Positions 43,489 through 52,857 are shown, counted from the stretch's first letter. The stretch is 64,000 nucleotides of DNA from Halosimplex litoreum (GCF_016065055.1 NZ_CP065856.1:4029836-4093835), one strand, 5' to 3'. Program-made: numbers and translations. The notes: generated by a model not told the origin, from the letters alone.

Positions 43489-45591
43489 ATGGGCGAATTA
43501 GCGACGCTCTTCGGGCCGAGACGAGTCGCCGTCGTGGGCGCGACCGACCGGGACGGGTCGGTCGGACGGGCGATCACGGAGAACCTCCTCGCGGACTTCG
43601 AGGGGGACGTGGTCGCCGTCAACCCCACGAAAGACGAGGTCCTGGGGCTGGAGAGTCACGACAGCGTCGGGGCCGTCCCCGACGTGGACGTGGCCGTCGT
43701 CGTGGTCCCGCCCCCTATCGTCCTCGACGCCATCCGCGAGGCCGCCGAGGCCGGGATCCGCGACGTGGTCGTCATCACCGCCGGCTTCGGCGAGTCCGGC
43801 AGCGAGGGCGCCCGCCGCGAGCGCGAGCTCAGAGAGCTCGCCACGGAACACGACCTCAACGTCGTCGGACCCAACAGCCTGGGAATCATGAACACCGGTG
43901 TCGGGCTCAACGCCACGTTCGGCCCCGAGAACGCCCGTGACGGGTCGATCTCCTTCATGAGCCAGTCGGGCGCGTTCGTCACCGCGGTCGTCGACTGGGC
44001 CAACGACCGTAACCTCGGCTTCCACAACGTCGTCTCGCTGGGGAACAAGGCCGTCCTCGACGAGTCCGACTTCGTCCGCGAGTGGGGCGAGGACCCCGAC
44101 ACCGACGTGATACTCGGCTACCTCGAAGACGTCGTCGACGGTCGCGCGTTCGTCGAGTCGGCCCGCGAGGTCTCGGGTGAGACACCGATCGTCGTCGTCA
44201 AGTCCGGCCGCACCGAGGCCGGCGCCTCGGCCGCGGCCTCCCACACCGGCGCCATCGCCGGCTCGGAGGAGGCCTACGAGGCCGCCCTGGACCAGGCCGG
44301 CGTGCTCCGCGTCGACACCGTCCAGGACCTGTTCGACTTCGGGTCCATCCTCGCCGGGCAGCCCCTGCCCGAGCGCGACGGCGTCGCCATCGTCACCAAC
44401 GCCGGCGGCCCCGGCGTGATGACGACCGACGCCGTCGGCGACTCCGACCTCTCGCTCGCGTCGTTCACCGACGACACGGTCGAGCGATTCCAGGACGCGC
44501 TGCCCGACGAGGCCAACGTCTACAACCCGGTCGACATCATCGGCGACGCGCCGGTCGAGCGCTTCGAGGATGCGCTGGACATCGCGCTGGCCGACCCGAA
44601 CGTCGGCGCCGCGGTCGTGCTGGCCTGCCCGACGGCGACGCTCTCCTACGAGGCGCTGGCCGACTCGGTCGTCGACCTGCAGGCCGAGTACGACACGCCG
44701 GTCGCCGCGACGCTGATGGGCGGCTCGTCGGCCCGTGACGCCAACGAACGACTCTCGCAGGCCGGCATCCCGACGTACTTCGACCCGGCCCGCGCCGTCC
44801 GCAGCCTCGACGCGCTCCGGGAGTACCGGGCGATCGGCGACCGGGAGTACACCGAACCGGAGACGTTCGACGTGGACCGCGAGGCGGCCCGCGAGATCCT
44901 CGAGTCGGCCGCTCGGCGCGACACCAACCGACTCGGTGTCGAGGCGATGGACTTGCTCGACGCCTACGGCATCCCGACGCCCGACGGCGAGATCGTCGAC
45001 GCCCGCTCCGACGCCGTCGACGCCGCCGAGCGGATAGCACCAGACGGCGAAGTCGTCATGAAGATCGTCAGCCCGGATATCCTCCACAAATCCGACATCG
45101 GCGGCGTGGCCGTCGGCGTCCCGCCGGAGGAGGTCGGCGACACCTACGAGGACCTTGTGACCCGCGCCCGTAACTACCAGCCCGACGCGACGATCCTCGG
45201 CGTCCAGGTCCAGGAGATGGTCGATCTGGACAGCGGCGTCGAGACCATCGCGGGCATGAACCGCGACCCGCAGTTCGGGCCGCTGGTCCTGTTCGGTCTC
45301 GGCGGTATCTTCGTCGAGGTGCTGGAAGACACGACCCTGCGGCTCGCCCCCGTCAGCGAACCGTCGGCCCGGGAGATGCTATCGGAGATCGACGCCGCGC
45401 CGCTGCTGCGAGGGGCCCGGGGCCGTGACCCCGTCGACGAGGGGAGCGTCGTCGAGACGCTCCAGCGCCTCTCGCAGCTGGTCACCGACTTCCCCGCCAT
45501 CGTGGAACTGGACATCAACCCGCTCGTCGCGACCCCCGACGGCGCCCAGGCCGTCGACGTGCGACTCACCATCGACCAGGAGCAACTATGA
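43489..45591 (+). CDS. acd: ADP-forming acetate--CoA ligase, fused alpha-beta
   Basis: A 700-residue enzyme converting acetyl-CoA, ADP and phosphate to acetate, CoA and ATP. Residues 1-450 are the alpha part: VVGATDRDGSVGRA CoA-binding fold, VGPNSLGIMN, the phospho-His loop ASHTGAIAGS. Residues 460-700 are the ATP-grasp beta part, with VVMKIVSPDILHKSDIGGV and LVLFGLGGIFVEVL. The fusion order is that of haloarchaeal ACD. Its stop overlaps the next gene by four bases. It may also accept propionyl- or branched acyl-CoAs. Confidence 0.93.
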   Translation: MGELATLFGPRRVAVVGATDRDGSVGRAITENLLADFEGDVVAVNPTKDEVLGLESHDSVGAVPDVDVAVVVVPPPIVLDAIREAAEAGIRDVVVITAGFGESGSEGARRERELRELATEHDLNVVGPNSLGIMNTGVGLNATFGPENARDGSISFMSQSGAFVTAVVDWANDRNLGFHNVVSLGNKAVLDESDFVREWGEDPDTDVILGYLEDVVDGRAFVESAREVSGETPIVVVKSGRTEAGASAAASHTGAIAGSEEAYEAALDQAGVLRVDTVQDLFDFGSILAGQPLPERDGVAIVTNAGGPGVMTTDAVGDSDLSLASFTDDTVERFQDALPDEANVYNPVDIIGDAPVERFEDALDIALADPNVGAAVVLACPTATLSYEALADSVVDLQAEYDTPVAATLMGGSSARDANERLSQAGIPTYFDPARAVRSLDALREYRAIGDREYTEPETFDVDREAAREILESAARRDTNRLGVEAMDLLDAYGIPTPDGEIVDARSDAVDAAERIAPDGEVVMKIVSPDILHKSDIGGVAVGVPPEEVGDTYEDLVTRARNYQPDATILGVQVQEMVDLDSGVETIAGMNRDPQFGPLVLFGLGGIFVEVLEDTTLRLAPVSEPSAREMLSEIDAAPLLRGARGRDPVDEGSVVETLQRLSQLVTDFPAIVELDINPLVATPDGAQAVDVRLTIDQEQL

Positions 45592-46736
45592 AACCCATAT
45601 TCGTCACCTCGACCGGAGAAGGCACCGGCAAGACAGCCATCGCGATCGCCGCCGCGAAACTCGCGCAGGAGCGCGGCCTCGACGTGGGGTACTTCAAACC
45701 GAAGGGCACCCGGCTCAAGAGCCCCGTCGGCAAGACCCGCGACGAGGACCCGCTACTCGCCATGGAGATGCTCGGTATCGACGCCGACCTCTCCGAACTC
45801 GAACCGGTCGTCTACTCACCGGCGTTCGTCGAGGAAGCCATCCGCGGCAACCGCGACGGCGAGGTCCGCGAGCGGGTGCGCGAGCACTTCGACGCGCTGG
45901 CCGACGACTACGATCTGGTCGTCGTCGAGGGCGGCGGCCGTCTGGAGACCGGCGGTATCGTCGGCCTGACCGACCCCGACGTGGCCGAGCTGCTCGACGC
46001 GCGCACGGTCGTCGTCGGCGGCTACGCCAACCCGGCCGACGTGGACGAAGTGCTCGCCGCCGCCCGACAGTTCGAGGGTCACCTCGCGGGCGTGCTCTTT
46101 AACGCCGTCGCGGACGCGAACTTCGACTCGCTGAACACGGACGTGGTCCCGTTTCTGGAGACCCGCGACATCCCCGTGCTCGGCATCGTCCCGCGGGTGC
46201 AGGAACTGGCCGGCGTCACCGTCGCCGACCTGGCCGACGCGCTCGGCGCCGATCTGCTCAATCCCGAGGCCTCGACCGACGGCTTCGTCGAGCGATTCGC
46301 CGTCGGCGCGATGGGCAGCGACGCGGCGCTGCGTCACTTCCGGCGGATGCGCAACGCCGCCATGATAACCGGCGGCGACCGCTCGGAGATCCAGGCGGCC
46401 GCGCTCGGAGCGCCGGGCATCGAGGCCGTCGTCCTCACCGGCGGGCTCAGACCCTCGGGCGCCATCCTCGGCAAAGCCGCGGACGCGGACGTGCCGGTCC
46501 TGCTCGTCCAGTCCGACACCAAGGTCACCGTCGACCGGATCGAGAACGTGCTCTCGACCGGGCGGACCCGCGACCCCGAGACCGTCGAGCGGATGGTCGA
46601 CCTCCTGGCCGACCACGCCGACCTCGAAGGGCTGTTCGCCGACGGCCCAGAGCCCCTCGGCACCGACCCCGAGACCGGCGCCGAGACCGGAACCGCCACC
46701 GACTCCGAAACCGACGACGACACCGACGAGGAGTGA
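45588..46736 (+). CDS. Phosphotransacetylase-family protein (BioD-like P-loop plus DRTGG)
   Basis: A 382-residue protein. Residues 1-200 are a dethiobiotin-synthetase-like P-loop domain (STGEGTGKTAIAIA, VVVEGGGRLE). Residues 210-330 form a DRTGG domain (MRNAAMITGGDRSEIQ, VVLTGGLRPSG). The last 30 residues are acidic repeats of E, T and D. This is the N-terminal architecture of Pta without the catalytic acyltransferase domain, so it is probably a regulatory partner of Acd, with which it overlaps (ATGA). The pair is common in haloarchaea. Confidence 0.8.
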   Translation: MKPIFVTSTGEGTGKTAIAIAAAKLAQERGLDVGYFKPKGTRLKSPVGKTRDEDPLLAMEMLGIDADLSELEPVVYSPAFVEEAIRGNRDGEVRERVREHFDALADDYDLVVVEGGGRLETGGIVGLTDPDVAELLDARTVVVGGYANPADVDEVLAAARQFEGHLAGVLFNAVADANFDSLNTDVVPFLETRDIPVLGIVPRVQELAGVTVADLADALGADLLNPEASTDGFVERFAVGAMGSDAALRHFRRMRNAAMITGGDRSEIQAAALGAPGIEAVVLTGGLRPSGAILGKAADADVPVLLVQSDTKVTVDRIENVLSTGRTRDPETVERMVDLLADHADLEGLFADGPEPLGTDPETGAETGTATDSETDDDTDEE

Positions 46737-47027
46737 CGACACGGACCAGTATCGGCGGAATCGAAACGGCCCTCCCGACTGGAACGAGGCGGCCGGATAG
46801 CGTGTTCGAAGCCGGGTAACGGCCCCTTACCTCGGTAACGGGAGGATTCGGGGCGCGAACGATCGCGTACACTTTTACGCACTCGAACCTTCGTTTCCGA
46901 TGGAGCCAGTTGGCTCCGTAGTGTCACACGCTGGGGCGCCCCGCCCCACCGTTCCCCTTTGTGACAGACCGACTACCCGACAGCGACCGCTCCGTCAGAC
47001 CGGAAGCCACGGTCCGGGCAGGGTCGG
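46737..47027. other. Intergenic stretch between convergent gene ends
   Basis: About 290 bp between the convergent phosphotransacetylase-like gene and bioD. I see no gene or RNA. There is a TTTTTACG tract near 46873 but no paired hairpin that would identify a terminator. Confidence 0.5.
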
Positions 47028-47741
47028 TCACGCCTTCGGAAACGCGTCGGTCGGGAGGTGTTCACGGAGGCCAGCGACGGCGTCGGAAGGGTCCTCGAGG
47101 GCCAGCGGCGGAAGCGTCCACACCGGGCAGCCAGTCATCTCCGCCAGTACGTCGGGATTGGTTCGCTCGGCGACGGACGTGCCCTCGTACTCGTTGCAAA
47201 CGATCCCTTCGACCGTACAGCCGCGACGTTCGAGCGCTTCGACGGTCAGCGCGGTGTGGTTGAGCGTCCCGAGCCCGGAGCGCGTGACGACCAGCACGGG
47301 CACCGACAGGTCCGCGACGAGGTCGACCACCTCCCGGTCGTCGGCCAGCGGGACGCGCAGCCCGCCGATCCCTTCGACTACGCCGACCGCCGCGTCGGCG
47401 AGTTCGCGCGCACAGCCGTCGCGGATCGACTCGTAGGACAGGTCGACGCCCGCGCGGTCGGCGGCGACCGCCGGCGCGAGCGCCGGTTCGAGCCGTTCGA
47501 GACAGGTCGCCGCGTCGTCGGTTTCGCAGGCCTCCGCCACGTATCCGGCGTCGTCGTCCGGCGGGTAGCCCGTCTGTGCCGGTTTGACGGCCCGCGCGTC
47601 GACGCCGACCGCCCGGAGCCATCCGACCAGCCCGGTGGTCACGACCGTCTTGCCGACACCCGTGTCGGTGCCGACGACGGCGAAATCGGAGACGCACTCG
47701 GCGGACGGTTCCGTCGCGGCCGTCCTCCGGTCGTCGCTCAC
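47028..47741 (-). CDS. bioD: Dethiobiotin synthase
   Basis: A 237-residue ATP-dependent carboxylase that closes the ureido ring to form dethiobiotin. The P-loop VVGTDTGVGKTVVT, the substrate segment VKPAQTG, GIGGLRVPL (Mg/diamine site) and CNEYEG are family features. The GTG start at 47741 overlaps the bioF stop (GTGA), the last gene of the bio operon. In a BioU pathway the substrate would be DAPA carbamate or a related intermediate already carrying CO2. Confidence 0.92.
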   Translation of the reverse strand: MSDDRRTAATEPSAECVSDFAVVGTDTGVGKTVVTTGLVGWLRAVGVDARAVKPAQTGYPPDDDAGYVAEACETDDAATCLERLEPALAPAVAADRAGVDLSYESIRDGCARELADAAVGVVEGIGGLRVPLADDREVVDLVADLSVPVLVVTRSGLGTLNHTALTVEALERRGCTVEGIVCNEYEGTSVAERTNPDVLAEMTGCPVWTLPPLALEDPSDAVAGLREHLPTDAFPKA

Positions 47742-48949
47742 AGCAGTTCCACCTCCCGACCGGCCGCCTCGAAGGCGTCGAGACACCTCGCCACCTCCTC
47801 GTCGGTATGCGTCGCCATCGGCGCGACCCTGATGCGGGCGGTCCCCTCCGGAACCGTCGGCGGGCGGATCGCCGGCGCCTCGACCCCGCGGTCGGCCAGT
47901 CGCTCCCCCAGTTCCAGCGCGTCCGCCCGGTCACCGACGAGAACAGGGAGGATCTGCGTCTCGCCGAGCACGTCGTAGCCCATCGATTCCAGCCCCTCGC
48001 GGAGCGTCGCGACGGTCTCCCAGAGCCGCTCGACCCGGTCCGTCTCGCGGGCGATCCGGAGCGACTCGCGGGCGGCGCCGACCGCCGGCGGCGCCAGCCC
48101 CGTCGAGAAGACGAACGAGCGGGCGGCGTTCAGGAGGTACTCCACGAGCGCTTCGTCGCCGGCGACGTAGCCGCCCTGACTCGCCAGCGCCTTCGAACAC
48201 GTCCCGAGTTGCACGTCGACGCGGTCGGCCAGCCCCTCGCGCTGGACGACCCCGCCGCCGTCGCCGAACAGGCCAGTCGCGTGGGCCTCGTCGACCATCA
48301 CCCACGCGCCGAACGCCTCGGCCGCGTCGCAGATCGCGTCCAGCGGCGCCACGTCGCCGTCCATCGAGAACACCGAGTCGGTGACGACCAGCCACGACTC
48401 CTCGGCCCCGCTGTCGAGCGACCCGGCCGCCCGCTGGGCCAGCTTCGCCCGGAGGTCGTCGGGGTCGGCGTGGTCGTAGACGACAGTCTCGTCGGCGCCG
48501 ACGCGGCAGCCGTCGACGATGCTCGCGTGGTTGAGTTCGTCCGAGAAGACGACGTCCGGCGCGAGCGCCTCGATGGTCCCGATATTGGCGGCGTAACCAG
48601 AGGAGAACAGCAGCGCCCTGTCCGCGCCCTTGCAGTCGGCCAGGTCGCGCTCGAACGCACGGTGCAGGCCGGTGTCACCGGTGACGAGTCGGGAGGCGCC
48701 GGCGCCGGTCCCGACCGCGCGGGCGCCGTTCTCGGCGGCCTGCAGGACTCGCCGGTCGTTCGCCAGTCCGAGGTAGTTGTTCGAGGCGAACACGAGCCGC
48801 TCGGCGCCGTACTCGGGCGCACCGCCGCGCGGGTCGTCGCTGATTCGGGCCCGCGCCCCGATGGATTCGGCGGGGTCGAGATGGCGGCGCAGGCCCGCGC
48901 GCTCCCGTTCGCGCAGCCGCGCGTCGAGGTCGAAACCGCGCTCTGTCAT
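47738..48949 (-). CDS. bioF: 8-Amino-7-oxononanoate synthase
   Basis: A 403-residue PLP enzyme condensing pimeloyl thioester with alanine. Family segments are FASNNYLGLANDRRV, GTGAGASRLVTGD, HASIVDGCR, DEAHATGLFG, and the PLP lysine in TCSKALASQGGYVAG. The C-terminus has PPTVPEGTARIRV. It overlaps bioD. KBL (glycine C-acetyltransferase) is similar, but the biotin context decides. Confidence 0.93.
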   Translation of the reverse strand: MTERGFDLDARLRERERAGLRRHLDPAESIGARARISDDPRGGAPEYGAERLVFASNNYLGLANDRRVLQAAENGARAVGTGAGASRLVTGDTGLHRAFERDLADCKGADRALLFSSGYAANIGTIEALAPDVVFSDELNHASIVDGCRVGADETVVYDHADPDDLRAKLAQRAAGSLDSGAEESWLVVTDSVFSMDGDVAPLDAICDAAEAFGAWVMVDEAHATGLFGDGGGVVQREGLADRVDVQLGTCSKALASQGGYVAGDEALVEYLLNAARSFVFSTGLAPPAVGAARESLRIARETDRVERLWETVATLREGLESMGYDVLGETQILPVLVGDRADALELGERLADRGVEAPAIRPPTVPEGTARIRVAPMATHTDEEVARCLDAFEAAGREVELL

Positions 48950-49018
48950 ACCCGGGAGCGGGGACCGCTCGCCCCTCGTCCTTTCGGTCCGGGGCGGTTC
49001 GACTCCCGACAGCCCCGC

Positions 49019-49618
49019 CTACCCGTCCAGATACGAGACGAAGACCATCCCGTCGGTCTTCAGCTCGTAGTCGACCGCCGTCGAAAGCTCGTTGTAGTTG
49101 AACGGCTCGGTGACGACGTGATAGCCGTTTGGCGTCTCGCGAGTCAGCGCGACCGCGGTGTGACTCCGCAGATCGTCGACGAGGGCGTCGCGGTCGGCCG
49201 CGGTCGCGTCGTCGAGGTCGAAGACGAAGTTCGTCTCGTCGCGACAGGCGTCGGACTGCAGCGTCGATTTGAACTCGCTGTCGACTCGCTTGAACTTCCC
49301 GCGAATGCCCTCGTCGCCGTGGATCCGGCCCTCCAGCCAGTCGTCCATCGATCGCCGAAGTTCGAAGGTGGCCTTCAGCGCGTCACGAGCGTTCGCGGTC
49401 AGGTAGAGCCGGAATCGCTCGTCGAAGCGCTGGGCGGCGTGTTCCAGCTCGCCGGCCGTCCGGGCGAGGTCGCCCTCGTCCTCGACGACCTTCCGGATCG
49501 CCGGGGCCGAGTTGCTCGTCGTCCCCTCGTTCTCCTTGGCTCGCGCGAGCGCCATCAGCAGGTACACCCTGTCGCCGCCGAACTCGCAGTACTCGCCGAA
49601 CGGGCCCATGTCGACCAT
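49019..49618 (-). CDS. Unknown protein in the biotin operon, primase-like motifs
   Basis: A 199-residue protein between bioU and bioF on the same strand (gaps 82 and 69 bp). Residues 20-125 are helical and charged. The C-terminal third contains NFVFDLDDATAAD (D134-L-D136) and LTRETPNGYHVVTEPFN (TPNGYH at 162-167), a DxD then TP-x-G-x-H arrangement reminiscent of archaeo-eukaryotic primase/PrimPol catalytic motifs. I do not recognise the family otherwise. Any role in biotin synthesis is inferred only from position. Confidence 0.6.
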   Translation of the reverse strand: MVDMGPFGEYCEFGGDRVYLLMALARAKENEGTTSNSAPAIRKVVEDEGDLARTAGELEHAAQRFDERFRLYLTANARDALKATFELRRSMDDWLEGRIHGDEGIRGKFKRVDSEFKSTLQSDACRDETNFVFDLDDATAADRDALVDDLRSHTAVALTRETPNGYHVVTEPFNYNELSTAVDYELKTDGMVFVSYLDG

Positions 49619-49700
49619 GGTCGTTCTGGGCGGCCAGGGGACTAAACGCTGGTCGAAGCGTGCGAACGGTGAACGAGGGGGCGAGGGCGCACACCGCCGC

Positions 49701-50825
49701 TCAGAAGCTCGGCATGACTTCGCTCGGCCCGTAGACGCCGTAGTCGCCGGCCCGGTTGCGGAGCACTGCGGCCTTCAGGTAGCCCAGTGCCGGGCCGTTG
49801 ACGTTGGCCTCCATGCTCGTCGCGTCGTCGAGTTCGAAGGTGTTGGTGCCCCGCTCGCCGTCGAAGGTCGTCCCCGTCACGCGAACGGTCGTCGTCGTCG
49901 GCTTCTCGTCGGACCGCACGTCGAGGACGCCACCCACAGAAACGTCGGCGGCGTCGCAGATGCCCGCCCGTTCGAGCAACACGTCGTCGGCGTGCTCCAT
50001 ATCGTGGAACTCCAGCCGGCCGTCGTGCTCCTCGACGAGTTCCTCGATCTCGGTCTCGCTCAGCTCGCGGGCACGCTCGATGTCGTAGCCGTCGAGGTGG
50101 GCGATGTCCTCGCGGACCGTCCCACGATTATCCTCGTAGCCCGACTTGAGGCCGACGCCCCACCAGATCTCGACCTCCTCGACCTCGACGAACGACTGAG
50201 CGGCCAGCGCCGCCGCGCCGGTGAGGAAGCCGGGCGTCGCGCCCGCGCCGCAGACGAAGGTGATACCGCTGTCTTCGAGGGTGTCGGCGCGGTCGTCGAG
50301 CATGCCGACGACCCGCGAGCGCTTGAGGACGTCGACGAGGACGCCCTCGTAGCCCGCGGCGGCGAACCGCTCGGCGACGCGGGGGACGAAGTCGTGTTCG
50401 AGGTTGGGGAGCGCCAGCAGCACCGCGTCGATAGCGTCGCTCTCGTCGATCACGTCGTCGATGGGCGTCTCGGTCGGCTCGCCCTGTCCGCTGGCGACGA
50501 TGCCGGCGTCCTCGCCGGCCTGTTTCACGCCGTCGCTGGCCGTCTGGCCGTTCCCGCCACCGTCCATCGCGGTCGCGCCTCCGTCCGACGCGTAGTCGCT
50601 CTCCGGCGTCGCGGGCGTGTCGCCGTCGGCCTCGGGACCGGAGGCGATGTTGCCCTCCGTCGCGTCGAGCAGTTCGGCGACGTCGAGTCCCGAGTGGTCG
50701 ACCGCGACGCCGTTACGGTCGCAGGCCGCGACCGGGGTGAGTCCCTCCTTGTGTCGCGCCACGTCGAGCGTTCGTCTGCCGATGCCACCGGTTCCCAGTA
50801 CCGCGAATGTCACGTCGTCGTCCAT
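49701..50825 (-). CDS. bioU: (S)-8-Amino-7-oxononanoate synthase BioU
   Basis: A 374-residue NAD(P)-binding protein with the Rossmann loop VLGTGGIGRRTLD at the N-terminus and a homoserine/saccharopine-dehydrogenase-like body. Its position between bioB and bioF, with no bioA in the operon, fits BioU, the single-turnover suicide enzyme that replaces BioA in cyanobacteria and haloarchaea and donates its own lysine nitrogen. Lys168 in VDVLKRSR is a candidate donor. Residues about 62-116 are a Gly/Asp/Thr-rich insert. Exclusion of a plain dehydrogenase needs alignment. Confidence 0.75.
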   Translation of the reverse strand: MDDDVTFAVLGTGGIGRRTLDVARHKEGLTPVAACDRNGVAVDHSGLDVAELLDATEGNIASGPEADGDTPATPESDYASDGGATAMDGGGNGQTASDGVKQAGEDAGIVASGQGEPTETPIDDVIDESDAIDAVLLALPNLEHDFVPRVAERFAAAGYEGVLVDVLKRSRVVGMLDDRADTLEDSGITFVCGAGATPGFLTGAAALAAQSFVEVEEVEIWWGVGLKSGYEDNRGTVREDIAHLDGYDIERARELSETEIEELVEEHDGRLEFHDMEHADDVLLERAGICDAADVSVGGVLDVRSDEKPTTTTVRVTGTTFDGERGTNTFELDDATSMEANVNGPALGYLKAAVLRNRAGDYGVYGPSEVMPSF

Positions 50826-50849
50826 GGGTCGAGTATCGAAACCGCGTCG

Positions 50850-51986
50850 TCAGTCGGAAACGTTACTGGTCGCGCTGCCCGCGGCCGTCTCCGCGTCGCC
50901 GCCGCGGTCGGTCGATGCGTCCGCCCCGCCGTCCGCGTGACGGGCCTTCACCGCCGCCGGGTCGAAGTCGTTGGCCTCGGTGTTGGGTTCCAGCCCCGCA
51001 CGTTCGACGACCTCGATGTCGTCGGCGGGGGACTGGCCCTCCGTCGTGAGGTAGTCGCCGGTGAGCATCCCGTCGGCGCCCGCCTCGAACGGGAGATGCT
51101 GTTCGTCCGCGTCGAGGTTCGCCTCGCGCCCCCCGGTCAGGCGCACGCGCGCCTCGGGATGGAGCAGCCGGTAGACCGCGATGGTCGCGACGATCTCCTC
51201 GGTCGAGATCGCCGCGCCGTCGTCGAACTGTTCGCCCAGCGGTGTCCCCGCGACGGGGTTGAGCACGTTCACCGGCAGCGATGAGACGCCGATATCCTGG
51301 AGCGCCACGGCCGCGTCGACCCGGTCGGTCGGGCTCTCGCCCATGCCGAGTATGACGCCGGCACACAGGTTCATACCCGCTTCCTTGGCGACCTCCAGCG
51401 TCTGCACGCGGTCCTCGAAGGCATGGGAGTCGACGATCTCCGGGAAGAAGTTGGGCGAGGTCTCGATGTTGTGATTGTAGTGGTTGAGCCCCTCCTCGGC
51501 GAGGATCTCGGCTTCCTCCTCGGTGAGGATGCCCAGGGAGGCGTCGACCTCCACGTCGGTCTCGTCGCGGACCAGTCGGACGGCTTCGAGGACCTCCGCC
51601 CACTCCTCGGGGCGGCGTTCCTTCGAGACCCCCTTCTCGGCGACGACGATGCCGAAGCGCTGAGCGCCGTCGCGTTCGGCCCGCTTCGCCGCGTCGAGTA
51701 TCTTCTCGGGGCCGAGGAAGCCGTAGTTGTCGATCCCGGTATCGAAGTGGACCGACTGGGCGCAGAAGCCGCAGTCCTCGGCGCAGTCGCCGGCCTTGGC
51801 GTTGACGATCGAGCAGGCGTCGACGGTGCCGTCGCCGAACTCGGCGCGGACCGCGTCGGCGGCCGCCGCCAGCTCGTCGACCGGCTGTGCGATCAGCGCG
51901 AGCCCGTCGCGACGCGTCAGGCGCTCGCCAGCCAGCACGCGCTCGACGGCGTCGTCTATCGTTCGGTTGCCGGTCTCGTAAACCAC
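50850..51986 (-). CDS. bioB: Biotin synthase
   Basis: A 378-residue radical SAM enzyme inserting sulfur into dethiobiotin. The cluster motif CAEDCGFC uses Cys68, Cys72 and Cys75; downstream are NHNIETSPNFFPEI and LNPVAGTPL. The second-cluster Arg region RVRLTGGREANL is present. The C-terminal 40 residues are a variable acidic/Ala tail. GTG 51986 (VYETGNRTID) is chosen because the upstream frame is Arg-rich. bioU starts 24 bp after its stop. An AT-rich tract near 52000-52015 may hold the TATA box. Confidence 0.93.
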   Translation of the reverse strand: MVYETGNRTIDDAVERVLAGERLTRRDGLALIAQPVDELAAAADAVRAEFGDGTVDACSIVNAKAGDCAEDCGFCAQSVHFDTGIDNYGFLGPEKILDAAKRAERDGAQRFGIVVAEKGVSKERRPEEWAEVLEAVRLVRDETDVEVDASLGILTEEEAEILAEEGLNHYNHNIETSPNFFPEIVDSHAFEDRVQTLEVAKEAGMNLCAGVILGMGESPTDRVDAAVALQDIGVSSLPVNVLNPVAGTPLGEQFDDGAAISTEEIVATIAVYRLLHPEARVRLTGGREANLDADEQHLPFEAGADGMLTGDYLTTEGQSPADDIEVVERAGLEPNTEANDFDPAAVKARHADGGADASTDRGGDAETAAGSATSNVSD

Positions 51987-52054
51987 GATCGAGTCGTCGG
52001 TTGACGTATTGAAAAAGGTTCCCCAGCGAACGGGTGGTCGACGGTCCCCGTCGG

Positions 52055-52759
52055 TCACTCGCCCCAGTAGAACCGCGGCGCGAGGAACATGTACCCGAGC
52101 GCCGCGACGAGGAGGAATCGGGGGAGGAGTCGCCCGAAGGCCGTCGGCGCGAGGATGGCCGCGGCCTGGACGACCCCCAGAATCCCGGCGTCGCGGGCCA
52201 GCAGCTTCGGGTAAGAGACCGGCGCGACCATCGCCACCGAGAGGACGGCGGTGACGGCCAGCAGGCCAGGGACCCACGTCAGGCCAGCGAGGTACGCCGC
52301 GGCGAGGATCGTCGCGCCGAGAGTGTTCTGGATACCCGGGCGGTTCTCGTCCTCGCCGACGAACTCGCTGTAGAGGCTGGTCCGCAGGACCGAGAAGACG
52401 ACGAACAGCGCACCGGCACCGACGGCCGCGACGGCCTCGGCGGGCGGTGCCGCCGCGATCCCGTCGGCGAGCCACGCCCACTCGGCGCTGGCGATACCGA
52501 CGACCAGCAGCGCGGGCGTCGCGCCGAACGAGACCACGTCGGTCACCGAATCGAGCAGCGGACCGACCTCGGTGCCGCCGAAGGCCCGGGCCGCGATCCC
52601 GTCGAGCGCGTCCGCGATGGCCGCCAGCAGGACGAGCCGGGCGGCGAGATGGGGGTCCGAGAGCGCGACGACGCCGGCGGCGAAGCCGACGACGGCGTTG
52701 GCGAGCGTGACGGCGTCGGCGACGCCGAGTCGCTCGCGCACGCGCAACCCCTCGTTCAT
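52055..52759 (-). CDS. pssA: CDP-alcohol phosphatidyltransferase (archaetidylserine synthase-like)
   Basis: A 234-residue membrane enzyme. The CDP-alcohol signature begins DALDGIAARAFGG and continues VGPLLDSVTDVVSFG, supplying the DG-xx-AR and G-xxx-D-xxx-D elements. About six hydrophobic segments surround it. In haloarchaea this family makes archaetidylserine or related ether-lipid headgroups. ATG 52759 (MNEGLRV) is preferred over a longer frame. It lies upstream of bioB on the same strand with a 68-bp gap. Substrate specificity is inferred. Confidence 0.85.
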   Translation of the reverse strand: MNEGLRVRERLGVADAVTLANAVVGFAAGVVALSDPHLAARLVLLAAIADALDGIAARAFGGTEVGPLLDSVTDVVSFGATPALLVVGIASAEWAWLADGIAAAPPAEAVAAVGAGALFVVFSVLRTSLYSEFVGEDENRPGIQNTLGATILAAAYLAGLTWVPGLLAVTAVLSVAMVAPVSYPKLLARDAGILGVVQAAAILAPTAFGRLLPRFLLVAALGYMFLAPRFYWGE

Positions 52760-52857
52760 ACCAGCCCGGTCGGTGAGCGGGTACATCAATCACGGGGAAG
52801 CACGGTCGCCGGTCGCGACCGTCGAGTCCGCGGAGAACGGACCGTGGCAGCGTCTGC

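Noticed and set aside
49701-50825. Saccharopine or homoserine dehydrogenase in lysine/threonine metabolism
   Set aside because: Its operon contains only biotin genes and no bioA, so BioU is the better explanation, although alignment is required.
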